Below are positions 9,901-20,082 of a stretch of DNA of 27,084 nt, in pieces. Under the pieces are notes generated by a model that was given only the letters and a program-made list of their open reading frames with translations, did not search any database and was not told where the DNA came from. Positions within the stretch are counted from its first letter, which is position 1; every line of letters begins with the position of its first letter. The DNA is from Auxenochlorella pyrenoidosa (taxonomy: Eukaryota > Chlorophyta > Trebouxiophyceae > Chlorellales > Chlorellaceae): contig KQ482063.1 in the NCBI GenBank assembly GCA_001430745.1, forward strand, positions 674,701-701,784, read 5' to 3'. The position numbers and the translations under genes are program-made.

Positions 9901-12900
9901 GGGTCCGGCGCATGTCAGCGCAGCGCTGCCTGGCCACGGGCCTGCGCTTGCACACCGCTTTGCAGGCTAGAGTCGATGCTCTGTAGCTGCAGCAAGCTGC
10001 GCCCGCAGCCTGAACCCTGGCGCGTTTCCTGCTTGGCCCACTTCCCAGACACCCTAAGAGCTCACTGGTGGGGTTGAGGGTCGCTGAGTCCTCCCCTTCA
10101 AACTCGCCCCCACCGGGGAAGCCGCGGGCGCACGAGGTGGGGGCGCGGTACGAAACCTGCAGGGTGGGGGGGAGGGGGGGGGCGGGCAGGGGCGGGGGGC
10201 CTAACGGTCTGGTTTGATGGGGCCATGGAGGATGTGGCGCGCAGCGAAGCAGCTCGCGCTCGCAGCCGCCGCGCGATGCATACCACCATGTTGGGCGGCA
10301 CCCCCCCACCCACCCCTGCCTCACCCGGTACACCATGCCCGCCTTGTCGTCAGAAACCAGCAGGGAGCCGTCGGGAAGCTGCTCCACGTCCACGGGGCGG
10401 CCTGCAAGGGTTGGGGCCAGGCAGAGGCAGGGCAGGGGCGGAGCTGCGTCAGGCACAAGGAGGGCGGGACAGCGGGAGCGCGCATTCAGCGGCCCACACC
10501 CTCCCTGTGCGGCGCAGCGGGCACGCATCCAGGGCGGATTGGCTGCCGCGCAGCCGCGCACCCCGGTAGGCGGTGTTGGGCTGCACTTGGGGGTTGGGCC
10601 CGGTGACGGCGCCCTTGTCGCCGGGGACGCCCCCAGACAGGAAGGGGGTGAAGGTCGCCACCCTGCCCGGGTCTGTGGTGTTGAGCGTCACCCTCATGAC
10701 CCTGCAGCAGGGCCGCCGCGAGGCGGGCATGGGGCGGAGTGAGACAGGATGGGCAGCACAGGGCAGAGGCCAGGGTGGCGCTCTGTGCCTGCCAGACTGC
10801 CGAGGTCAATTGCACACACGTGCGAATCAGGGACGCGCTGGCACCTGCCTGCGTCCCTGCCTGCCCGTCCACCCGGCCGCCCGCCCTCTCCGACGCTCTC
10901 CCTCACCGCGCGCCGATGGGGCGCTGCCTGTTCCAGGAGCCGTGCTGCGCCAGCAGGATGGAGCGGTCGTAGGAGCGCGGGAAGTTGGCGCCGGGGGCCC
11001 ACTTGTAGAAGCGCATGCCCAGGGGGGCGGTGTGGGGGCCCATGGCCTGGATGGCGGGCCGGAAGGACAGGCCGGGGCCTGCAAGGGAGGGCGGGGAAGA
11101 CCCAAGAGGGCAGAGGGCAGGGCCAGGGTCTGTGGACGGGGCGCCCGGTCGCAGCGCCAGCGGCGCCAGAGCCCCTGAGTCGCCAGGTGCTGTCGGCGCC
11201 GTTGCATCCAGGCCACGCAGGAGGGCGCTGCTCACCATTGCAGGCCGTTGCTGACTGGCCGGCATTCTCGTTGGGGTCCACCAGGTTTGCCCCGACGCCC
11301 GGGCGGCGCAGGTAGGGCCGGTCGTTGATGTTGTTGCCGGCTGGCCCCGTGTGGCAGAACGGGAAGCCGAACGACAGGCCTGCAGGGCTTGAGTAAACGT
11401 GGGGGTGGGGTTTGGGGTTGTGTGAGGAGCGCATGGAGCGGCAGCCGAGCAGGGTGGGCCCGCCACACGTTCCTCGCCACGTACGTGTGCCCAGCCAGCA
11501 TGAATGGCCAGATGCATGAAAGGCCGCGAGTACCCCGGGCTGGCCGAACATCTACCCAATCCCCAAGGGTCGATGAAGTGCGAATAGTGGCTGCAGGCAC
11601 CCACCCTCCGAGGGCGCATAATTCAGCTCGCAGTCGGGCCTGTTGTCGGTGGTCGCCGGGTTCTTGATATCCCAGTCTGGGGGGAGGGAGTTGCGAGGCA
11701 GGGCAGCAGCGGTGGCGCAGGGTGGGGTGGCCTGAGGTGTGCAATCGTGCACAGGGTGGCGCGGCTCTGGCACACAGCATGCCCGCGCTGCGCTGCCGCC
11801 CTTGTAAGCTCGACCGGCTACCGTCCGCCCTGCATGCGTGCGCCTCTGGCCCCTGCGGGCGCGCCATCGCAGCGGTGCTCCCAGCTCACTGTCGCGACCG
11901 TTGTCTGTGAAGTACAGCTTCCCGGTGTCGGGGTGCCAGTCAAAGCCCACGGTGTTGCGCACGCCTGCGCGTCAGGGGCCGGGGCGGTGGGGGGTGGGGT
12001 CGGGGGTTTGGGGGGGGGGTTGGGTCGGGGGGGGTGGGGTGGGGGGGTGGGGGGTGACGGGAAGGCAGGCAGGCAGCAGCATGGAGGGAGGCAGGGCTCT
12101 GGAAAGCAGGCATGGGGGACGACTCCCGTGACACGCTGTGTCCCGCAGCCTGCACAGCACCCACCTCGCGCCACAAGCTTGATGCCGTTCCCGTTTCGGT
12201 CCATCCGATATATTGAGCCAAACTCAAAGGTAGGGCACGTGGGGCACTTCCTGCAAAGAGAACCAGAGCCAGGGGCGGATCGTTCGTCAAAGCGGTGGGA
12301 GCGCACGCTCACCTGGCTGTCTGCTGTGTTGCAGCATCCCTGCCAGCAGGGCTCAGGCGCAAGCCCGCAGAGCAAGGGCTGCAACCAGCAAGCAGCGCTG
12401 CCTGCCCCAGCCGCAGCAGCCACTGGCTGTCGGGGAGCAGCTTGGCTTCGTCAGGCTGCGCTGCAATGTGCTGTGCTGTGCTGCGCCGCACTCACTTGTA
12501 GGGCGCGGTCACATGCTTGGGGTCCTGCGAGTTGTCGCCATTGTAAATGAACTCGCCACCCACGGTGCCGTTGTTGGGAGGGGAGCCGTCCAGGCGGCAA
12601 ATGTTGCTGCAGCTCACGGGTAGGGGGGTTCGCAGTGGAGGGAGCACTGCAGCGCCGGCGCGGCGCGGAACATGCCCGGGGGTTTGACAAAAGGAGGCGG
12701 CCATGCGCCACAGCAAGGTGCATGCTGGCGGGCCAGGTGTGCACAGCGGGCCAGGTGCGCTCGGCAGGAGGGCGTACGCCTTGGACACACGAATGCAGAT
12801 GCTCTCACCAGTTGGCGCCAATCGGGATGTACAGGTTGCCATCTGGGCCAAACCTGCAGCAGGCCGGGGCGTGGGCGAGGCCGCCGACGCCGCGTCTTGG

Positions 12901-14451
12901 CCTTTGAGCACGTGCACACGCGCCTGGCAACGCCTCACCGTTCGAAACCCCTTGCAACAGAAGGCCTGCCCCCCCTGGCCCCGCCCCTGACCCCGGAGCC
13001 CCCACCCACCACCACCTCCCCCCCACCCACCCACCCANNNNNNNNNNNNNNNNNNNNNNNNNNNNNNNNNNNNNNNNNNNNNNNNNNNNNNNNNNNNNNN
13101 NNNNNNNNNNNNNNNNNNNNNNNNNNNNNNNNNNNNNNNNNNNNNNNNNNNNNNNNNNNNNNNNNNNNNNNNNNNNNNNNNNNNNNNNNNNNNNNNNNNN
13201 NNNNNNNNNNNNNNNNNNNNNNNNNNNNNNNNNNNNNNNNNNNNNNNNNNNNNNNNNNNNNNNNNNNNNNNNNNNNNNNNNNNNNNNNNNNNNNNNNNNN
13301 NNNNNNNNNNNNNNNNNNNNNNNNNNNNNNNNNNNNNNNNNNNNNNNNNNNNNNNNNNNNNNNNNNNNNNNNNNNNNNNNNNNNNNNNNNNNNNNNNNNN
13401 NNNNNNNNNNNNNNNNNNNNNNNNNNNNNNNNNNNNNNNNNNNNNNNNNNNNNNNNNNNNNNNNNNNNNNNNNNNNNNNNNNNNNNNNNNNNNNNNNNNN
13501 NNNNNNNNNNNNNNNNNNNNNNNNNNNNNNNNNNNNNNNNNNNNNNNNNNNNNNNNNNNNNNNNNNNNNNNNNNNNNNNNNNNNNNNNNNNNNNNNNNNN
13601 NNNNNNNNNNNNNNNNNNNNNNNNNNNNNNNNNNNNNNNNNNNNNNNNNNNNNNNNNNNNNNNNNNNNNNNNNNNNNNNNNNNNNNNNNNNNNNNNNNCG
13701 GCGTGCGAGTCCGCACCTTATCTCCTGGCCCTCCCGCTCATGGGGCAGCCGACGGGGTCCAGCCCAGCGCTCTGCACCCCTGCACACACCCTGTCCCCAT
13801 CCCCAAGCCCTGCCCCGACCCCACCCCGCATCCCTCACCGTGCACGATTTGTACGGGTCCAGCGAGGCGATGAACAGGGATCCGCCATTCCAGGCGATGC
13901 CGTTGGGCATGGAGGACAGACCCTTCACAATGACCTGCAAGGGGGGTCGAGACGGTGCCAGCAAAGGTCGGCACACGCGCGCCTGCCAGCACCTCCTACC
14001 GCGCCTAAAAAATGCGCCCCATCTGAGCAGCTCGCCTGCACATAGTCCGCCTCGCCACGACCTGATAGGTCAACCAGCGCAGAAATCTGCGGCAGGGCCC
14101 AAGGTATGCAGCAGGGGGAGGTTGAGCGGCAGGGCGCAGGCAAGCGGCGGCGGGAACCCTGGCGACGTTTACTGGAAGAACTGCATAGGCGACCCGTCAG
14201 TCCCTGCCGCCACTCACATCCGTAGGATTTCCCCCAAAGTTCAAGGAGGAGACATAAGTGATCACAGGGCCGTTCAGCCGAGAGTTGCCCGACAGCGCAA
14301 GTGACCGCGCGTTGGGGACTGAGCCGGCGTCGCCGGAGTAGGTTTCCACGTTGAAGCCGGCTGGCAGGGTCCAGTCTGCGCGCCGGAAGCCCCCCTGCAC
14401 AAGGGCCGCGCAGGCGAGCAGCAGCAACACAAGGGACGGGCGCCGGTGCAT
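6946..14451 (-). CDS. Paralogue B: secreted PQQ-type sorbosone/sugar dehydrogenase fused to two DOMON modules
   Basis: Exons: 14451-14218, 14086-14036, 13934-13839, one exon hidden by the N run, 12853-12809, 12606-12496, 12250-12165, 11964-11890, 11676-11605, 11379-11236, 11078-10907, 10701-10562, 10401-10325, 10156-10066, 9879-9813, 9621-9374, 9199-9109, 8879-8813, 8654-8532, 8301-8042, 7729-7593, 7363-7223, 7067-6946 (stop TGA). All phases agree. If the hidden exon is 122 bases, as in A, the protein has about 923 residues. The start at 14451 is chosen because a clear signal peptide (LVLLLLACAALVQG) follows directly; an in-frame ATG at 14628 has none. The PQQ propeller (GVRNTVGFDW, FPFCHTG, GPHTAPLGMRFY) is followed by DOMON 1 (KGWVGFG, M~589, H~706), a short PPPPP linker, and DOMON 2 (SGWIAWSF, M~809, H~901). 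The end, NSC-stop, shows no GPI-type hydrophobic tail. The exon carrying the candidate catalytic His lies in the assembly gap. Confidence 0.88.
11975..12054 (+). repeat. G-run tract (quadruplex-like) in a B-specific intron
   Basis: Eighty bases of G runs (lengths 3 to 10) separated by one to three bases on the plus strand, which is the template strand of paralogue B. In the pre-mRNA it is a C-rich pyrimidine tract ending about ten bases before the 3' splice site at 11965. It satisfies the usual G4 pattern many times over; folding is not shown. Confidence 0.75.
13038..13698. other. Assembly gap (661 N)
   Basis: Unknown sequence. It lies between the third exon of paralogue B (ending 13839) and the exon starting 12853. 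By comparison with A it must hide an exon of about 122 bases encoding the segment from LYRLDNVDSF to DFWHGWKFI. The left edge is a C-rich CCCACC repeat (about 12990-13037), a likely cause of the break. The true gap length may differ from 661. Confidence 0.95.
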
Positions 14452-15112
14452 GGCGCTAGACCATGTGGCAGAGGTTGAGCAGGCAGACAGACTGAGCAGG
14501 CTGCTGCAAGCGGCCCTGGAGCCTGAGATTCTGCCGCGCCCTCCTGGCGGCAGCTGCAGCGGCAGCTGATGGCCCCATACAGCCCCCTTCTTGTGCAGCT
14601 TCTTGCAGCCCGAAGCATCAGCCGCCACCTGCTCCAGACGGGATGCAAGGCCAGCACTGCTGGGGCTGGGAAGGAGGGCCCAGCAAGGCTGTGCGGGACA
14701 GGCACCAGCAGTGGTCCCGCGGCGACGCCTTCATCACAGCAGGTCCCGCGCAGCTGAACCTGAATGCGCTCTGCCCAGCCCGGGCATGCACCGCTCTGGC
14801 AGCAGCAGGGAGTTCAAAGGATGGTCAAGGTAGCAAGTGCAGGAGCGCAGCGGCAGGGCGAGGAGCACGGCCATTCATCCGGCGCTCGGCACTGATGTCA
14901 TCCGCTGCTTGCCCGCCGCCAGCCTCCTCGAGGCTGGAGCTCTGCAGCCCCTTGTGCCGGTTGTCCCTCTGCCCCCCGAATGCATTCCCTTGGCCGCAGG
15001 CATGCCATGTGCCGCCTGCTCCCCTTGACTGCCTGGTCAACGTCCAACAGCTTCCTGTGGCAGAGGCCTCCCGTCGAGGTCCAGCCGGTGCTCTTTTAGC
15101 CAGGCAGCATGA
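14452..15112. other. Intergenic: B 5' flank and glycosyltransferase 3' flank
   Basis: No gene supported. Frames in this stretch lack recognisable motifs. It should hold the promoter and 5' UTR of paralogue B and the 3' UTR of the upstream glycosyltransferase gene. I found no TGTAA on the minus strand here, so the end of that transcript is not located. Confidence 0.45.
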
Positions 15113-18100
15113 TCAGCGCAGCTGCAGGGGAGCACATGTTGCGGAGCAGGACATGGCGAGTGAGGAGCCAGCGGCAGCGCGCAGCAGCTGCGCGCACACG
15201 CTGCCAGGCAGGCTATCTGAAGGTGGTGCAGGGCGGTGTGCTGGGCGAGCAGGCAGGGACAGCACAGCGTCGCAGAGCGTTGTGCCCAGCACAGCGTGTG
15301 CGCTCACACGTCGCGCCGGCGCATGTAAAAGGTGCGTTGGCTTCGGTTGTGCTCTGTCGTCTTCAGCTGCACGGCAGAAGAAACAAATAGTGCCCGGTCC
15401 ATGCACGGCGCACGCAGGAGAAGCTCTTGCCGCGCAGCCGCTGGCAGCGGCGCCCCCTGCAACTGCAGCGCACAGCTTGCTGGACAGGTGCACGCAGTGC
15501 AGGCCCGGCCTTGCCTGCCCCAGCGCAATCTTGCGCAGCGCCTTGGCCAGGGTGGGGAAGAACACCTCCAAGTCGGCGTCTCGGGCGTGCGATGCGCCTG
15601 CTGGGCGGGGGCGTTCGAGAGGCGCGCATTTGGCAGGGAGGCAGAGCAGTGGCTGAGACAGGGAGACGAGTTTCGGAGAGGTTAGTGGGGCTCGCTCCAG
15701 GTGCTGCACAAGAACCGGTTAAGGGGCTCTTGGCAGCAAGTGAGCAGGGGCAAAGCAGGCCAGCGGGCGGGTTGCATAGCTCGATGGCAGTGAGGAGGCA
15801 GGCGGGCACGCATTCAAGGGGGGCGCTCACAATGATTGTCCTATTGATATCTGCTGTGCTAACCCACTTGGCGCCGCTCGTACAGCCCAGGGAAGGTGTG
15901 GTCCTTGTCAGCTACCAGCCTGCCGAGGTAAAGAAGCGCCGGGCATCAGCGCTGTGTAGTATGGCCACAGCTGTTGGCAGCGCTGCTTGCCTGCATTTGT
16001 GTCCTCGCCTGTCGTTGCACTGTGTCTTGTGTGCACCACAGTGGCAGCGTGCAAGGGGCCGCGGACAGCGGTGCATCAGAAGGATGTGGGGTCTAGAAAC
16101 GCTGCTGGCAGGCGGCGCTGCTAAAACAGCCCAGGCCTGCCCACCGAAAGTATCCCGAGTCCACGGTGTGGTCCCGCTCATACCATCCGCTGCAAGGCAC
16201 TCGGACGTGGTAAGCTGTTGATCATGCGGGAGACTGGCAGGCACCCGAGTAATTTGCAAGCTCAGCAGCAGCGGCTGCAGCGGCGGTGGAGGCAGCGGCA
16301 GCGGCATTGCGTGCTGTGCAGTCCGCAGGCTCACACTCCAGACCGTGCTGCCACTGCTGGGCACTTTGCCACTCTCTGCAGCAATCATAGCCAGCTGTAG
16401 TCAGCATCTGTCGGGCACCTGCAGCAGTACTTGCCTGAAATACTGGTCGGCCCAGGTGCACCCCTGGCCGTGGAAGTGCCAGGCCAGTAGTTCCACCAGC
16501 CCCGTCCCATTAGGCATGAAGAAGGCGTAGGTGAGGCCGCTGCCGTGGGTGCCCACCTGGCAGGAGGCATGCGCAGCAAGCGTGCGTTCAGGTGTGGGAG
16601 GAAAGGGCAGCCAGCGGCTCAGCGAGGGGCGAGGCTGCTGCGATGCATTCTGCCATTGAGGCCGGCGGGGGTGCATTAGAGTGGCGCATCGGGGAGCATG
16701 CTGGAAGGGAAGGCAAGCGCTGGTCAACGACGTGGGGCCGCAACCCAACGAATCACCTTGCTTCCCTCCTGCCCACGCGCGCCTGCATACACTGCCCACC
16801 GCCCCCAAAAATCATGGTCTGTGTCGCAAGTTCCGTTGCGGTTGGACAGTCTTGAAGCCCAAACAAGCAGGAAAGCCAGGTGGGCTCACCAGGGCGTGCA
16901 CATTTTGCACTTGGGCAACCAACTCCACATGGTTGTCAGACGAGAGCTGAGGCGGGGGCCACAATCAAAGCCACATTTGAGACTCCCAGCCACTGGGTGC
17001 TGCCCCTGCATAGGGGGCCCTCTGCCAACCCTCCAGCGGCTGCCAACGCAGCGCTGCACGCCTGCACTGGCGGCAGGTCCTCCATAAAGAGCCTGAGTGC
17101 AGCACTCGGGCGAGCTGCGTGCTTGCATGCTGCAAGGACGCGGCGCGCCTGTCCATGGCGCCATCGGACTGCATGGCGTCCAGCGTCACTGCCGAGTTGA
17201 GGAACAGGTCGGCAAAGATTGAAAAGTAGGGCACCCACCAGACCAGGGGCACGGTGCAGCCGGTGAAGCCTGCGGGAGCAGCAGCGCAGCGGCTCGTGTT
17301 GGACTTGGACTCCTCCGGAAGGACGATGTTGCTAGCAGGCAGGCTGTGCCGGCACTGCCTGCTGGACCAGGCCAGCAGTGAGCAGGGCAGCAGCGGCGTG
17401 CAGGGAGAGGGCGGCCTGCCTGGCGGCTGCCAGATGTCGGGCGGGTCCAGGTGGGAGGGCCCCCGTATCAGCAAGTCCCAGCACCGGGGCTTGAAGTGGG
17501 ACATCCCTGCAGCACAGCAGTTGCAAGGAGGGGCAGGGCAGGGCCTGTGCTGTGCGCGAGATCGCGGCCAGCCTTGGCTGCTGGACACGTTTGCTGTGGC
17601 AGCAGGACTGCAGCCGCTGGCGCGCAGGCCGGCTGCAGTCAATGTGCTGCTGACAGCCCACAAACATAGCACACCTGCTGCTGTTGCACACAGCGCAGTT
17701 CACCAGCAGAGCTGGAGAAGCGTGCTGGGTAGCGCACAGCATGCCGACGGCCCGCTCCGTCGCACACCCCGACAGGACAGTGGCTTCAAAACAGGCAGCA
17801 CCCGTGCAGCAGCACCCATCAAGCGGCTCCTCGTACCCCGGCAGCACATAGTGGGGCACCTCTGTCACATTGAAGAGCGAGTCATCAGTGAAGTTTCGGT
17901 GGCCGGGCATCTTCTGCCCACTGTGCAGCACCATGCCCCCCTGCAGGCGCCCTGGGGTGCAGCCCCAGCAGTCTGTCAGCTGCCGACACCGCAGCAGGAA
18001 GTGCGGGGTGCTAAAGGTTGTGGCGCAGGCGCCCTGCCCACCCCGCCTCCGTCTTGAGTCAAAACTGCAACACCAAGCACAGCTGCACCCCGCCAGATCG

Positions 18101-18441
18101 TCTACACCCGCCTGGTCAAAGCACGCCAGGTCAAACACCCTGCAGCCCCAGTCCTCCAGCTTTTGCACGTCCAGCTGAGCTGTCTCGCAGACCTCCCAGG
18201 CAGCGCCTCCTTGGCGGACGGGCGTGACGCTGCCGCTGCGCAGAACGCCGCTGCCGCTCCTGCGGCCGAGGGCCAAGCCGCCTGGCCACCATGCCGCACC
18301 CGCGCACAGCAACAGAAGCAGAATGTTGAGCAAGGGGGACACAAGCAACTGCGCGGGAACAGGGGCTTGGGAGGCGCATTTGAGAGTCAGACTCAGATGG
18401 CGCAGTCGGGCAACAAGCCTAATTGCAACCTGCCCCATCAA
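15113..18441 (-). CDS. GT61/DUF563-type glycosyltransferase, type II membrane protein (exon model partial)
   Basis: Exon 1 (18441-18112, 110 residues) encodes a short basic N-terminus, a single membrane anchor (LLNILLLLLCAGAAWW, ~residues 38-52), then CETAQLDVQKLEDWGCRVF. Exon 2 starts at 17940 (VLHSGQK...DDSLFNVTEVPHYV); its end is uncertain. A further exon around 17269-17150 encodes TVPLVWWVPYFSIFADLFLN. Then follow 16946-16890 (HVELVAQVQNVHAL), 16556-16435 (VGTHGSGLTYAFFMPNG), 16189-16145, 15919-15864 and 15597-15113, all in phase. The GTHGSGLT...MPNG motif and the VPLVWWVPYF block are typical of the DUF563/GT61 family of Golgi glycosyltransferases, which transfer sugars to glycoproteins or cell-wall polysaccharides; donor and acceptor cannot be told. 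The middle of the catalytic domain is not confidently modelled. After ALRKIALGQ an open tail of ~130 residues without family similarity runs to the stop at 15113; the real end may come earlier through another intron. Confidence 0.72.
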
Positions 18442-18845
18442 GCAGGCTGGCAGGCCTGACCTGCATCTGCCGCTGCTGCAGCGGCCCCGCCAGCTGCAGC
18501 CTGCTCATCAGGGCGTTGGCGCTCCTACTGTCTAGCTAGACAGGGCTGTGCATTCTGCTCAACTGAGTGACCTTGGATGGCCTTGGAGAGCGGTGGGGAA
18601 TGCTGAGCCAGCTCACTGATGTTCATATGGAAGCTTCGACTTAAACGTGTTGTTGTGGAGGCTCTGTTGTGACGCACAAGGTTGTGGTTTGCTGCTCTTC
18701 CAACACTATTGACCGGTCTTAAGGGGCAGGGGAAATTGCTCACTGCACTGCATTGCCGGCAAGCTGCATCTGTTGCATCTTGTGCCAGCAGTGCGCACTG
18801 AGCATGCTGCGCACATTTTACTGTCTCCAGCAGTTCAAAAGATGT

Positions 18846-18895
18846 TGGCAGCAGTTGCTGCAGCAGCTGCAGCAACAGCGGCGGCGGCGGCGGCA
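18846..18895. repeat. CAG/CGG triplet-rich tract
   Basis: Imperfect GCAGCAGTTGCTGCAGCAGC-type sequence followed by five or more CGG triplets. Noncoding by position, between two minus-strand genes. Confidence 0.65.
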
Positions 18896-19017
18896 AAAGC
18901 AATGGCGCCGGCTGCAGGCAGCAACAGCTGCTTCGAAAACCCAGCTTCATGTGCGTCCGGACATTGCTTCTGAGCATCTATCTGTCCTATATGTGGCACT
19001 GGAATACAGTCAGATAT

Positions 19018-19022
19018 TTACA
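19018..19022 (-). terminator. TGTAA polyadenylation signal candidate
   Basis: TTACA on the plus strand, read as TGTAA on the minus strand, lies about 97 bases past the stop of the 150-residue gene at 19119. Spacing and motif fit green algal polyadenylation. Confidence 0.55.
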
Positions 19023-19118
19023 GGCATGGCCAAGGCCAGCTGGACTGTTGTGCGAGAGCTCATTGGGAGCAGGGCAGCCAATGAAGCTGGGGTGTGCTGA
19101 GCACAAGTGCTCTTATGC

Positions 19119-20052
19119 TCAGTACTCAATGGTCACAGTGACCATCAGCTTGAACATGTCATAGACCAGCTCATGGCTGGAAACGTGCAGGCTGTACTGA
19201 GGGTGCACGCTGCTGGCATCCATCTCGGCCTGGTTCATCAGCAAATCGCGCACAAAATCAATGTTCACTTCAGGGGGAATGTTGGTTGCATGATCAGCAA
19301 GGTACTTCGCCACCTGGGGCTCCAGCTGCTGGACCGGCTCCTCATCGGAACCGTGGTTCACCTTGAGGTCTGCCCTTGGCAGCACGGGAACCACCTTGTT
19401 GTCCATGCTGGATGCAAGCTGAAGGCCTGCACAACAGAGGGCAAGGGAAAAATCGAGCAGCTTACATTTTTGTGTGGATGACATACAACCAATCAATGTT
19501 GTGAGCTATGTGCAGAAATGGCCGCATTCCGCTGCACCATTGGTAGCGAAGCAGTGCTGGCACCAACCAGCTGGAGCACAATGAAACGCAACACCGCCCG
19601 CTGGCGGCCTTGCTGATGGTAGGTTCTAGAAGGCTGGTTTCTGTGTGCCAAGCGTGCTCACTTGTTTCTTATACCGTGTGTGGTCAAAGACAGCCGCGTC
19701 CTGCAGTAGTTGCAGGGAGAAAGGAACAAGGGGAAGCCTGTGGCATGCCATGGCCACAAGCGCCACCACAGGAGGAAGCGGCGACGGCTGCGGGCCCGCA
19801 ACGGGATTGATCCCAACACCGAGCCCTTGGGAGTGGGAGCAGGTCATGATGGGAAGCATCGGCGAGACGTGGCACCTGCCCCAGTCCTTGCAAGCAGCAC
19901 TAAGGGCTTGTGTCCCTCCCCGGTTCGCCGGATCTCACCTTGAACTGTGAAGGATGTCGAAAGGGGGCTGATCGGCAGAAGGGGAGGCATTTATGGCGGC
20001 GCAAGGCCACGCTGGCTGCCAGCGCGCAATTCACGATGCAGTGCCCTGGCAT
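19119..20052 (-). CDS. Small conserved-looking protein of unknown function, 150 residues
   Basis: Three exons join in phase 0: 20052-19939 (38 residues), 19700-19662 (13 residues, DAAVFDHTRYKKQ) and 19418-19119 (99 residues, ending VTVTIEY-stop). The N-terminus (MPGHCIVNCALAASVALRRH...) is rich in Ala, Arg, Cys and Ser and lacks acidic residues, which could make it an organelle transit peptide. The rest is hydrophilic and acidic with likely helices (EPQVAKYLADHA, INIDFVRDLLMNQAE is approximate to the reading VNIDFVRDLLMNQAE) and a short beta-like end. I recognise no domain, catalytic motif or membrane segment. Support rests on splice phasing, varied non-repetitive composition unlike the surrounding shadows, and a TGTAA ~97 bases downstream. 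The last exon is firm, the first exon and start less so: its start codon is only 30 bases from the start of the divergent protease gene. An alternative acceptor 15 bases upstream of 19418 would break the phase. Confidence 0.6.
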
Positions 20053-20082
20053 CGGGCTGCCTGGGCAGTCGCTTGTACGCCT

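Larger units (their letters stand above)
18442..19118. other. Intergenic: glycosyltransferase 5' flank and 3' UTR of the 150-residue gene
   Basis: No gene supported. It contains CAG/CGG-type triplet runs (~18846-18895) that open alanine- or glutamine-coding frames on both strands, and a TGTAA motif for the gene to its right. No promoter motif stood out. Confidence 0.45.

Noticed and set aside
12492..13976. Very long open frames crossing the N run on both strands
   Set aside because: The N bases translate to unknown residues and artificially keep frames open. The real sequence there is intron plus one hidden exon of paralogue B.
14643..15656. 337-codon open frame on the plus strand
   Set aside because: It is low-complexity Ala/Arg/Ser/Cys text running antisense to the last glycosyltransferase exon; long chance frames are expected at this GC content.
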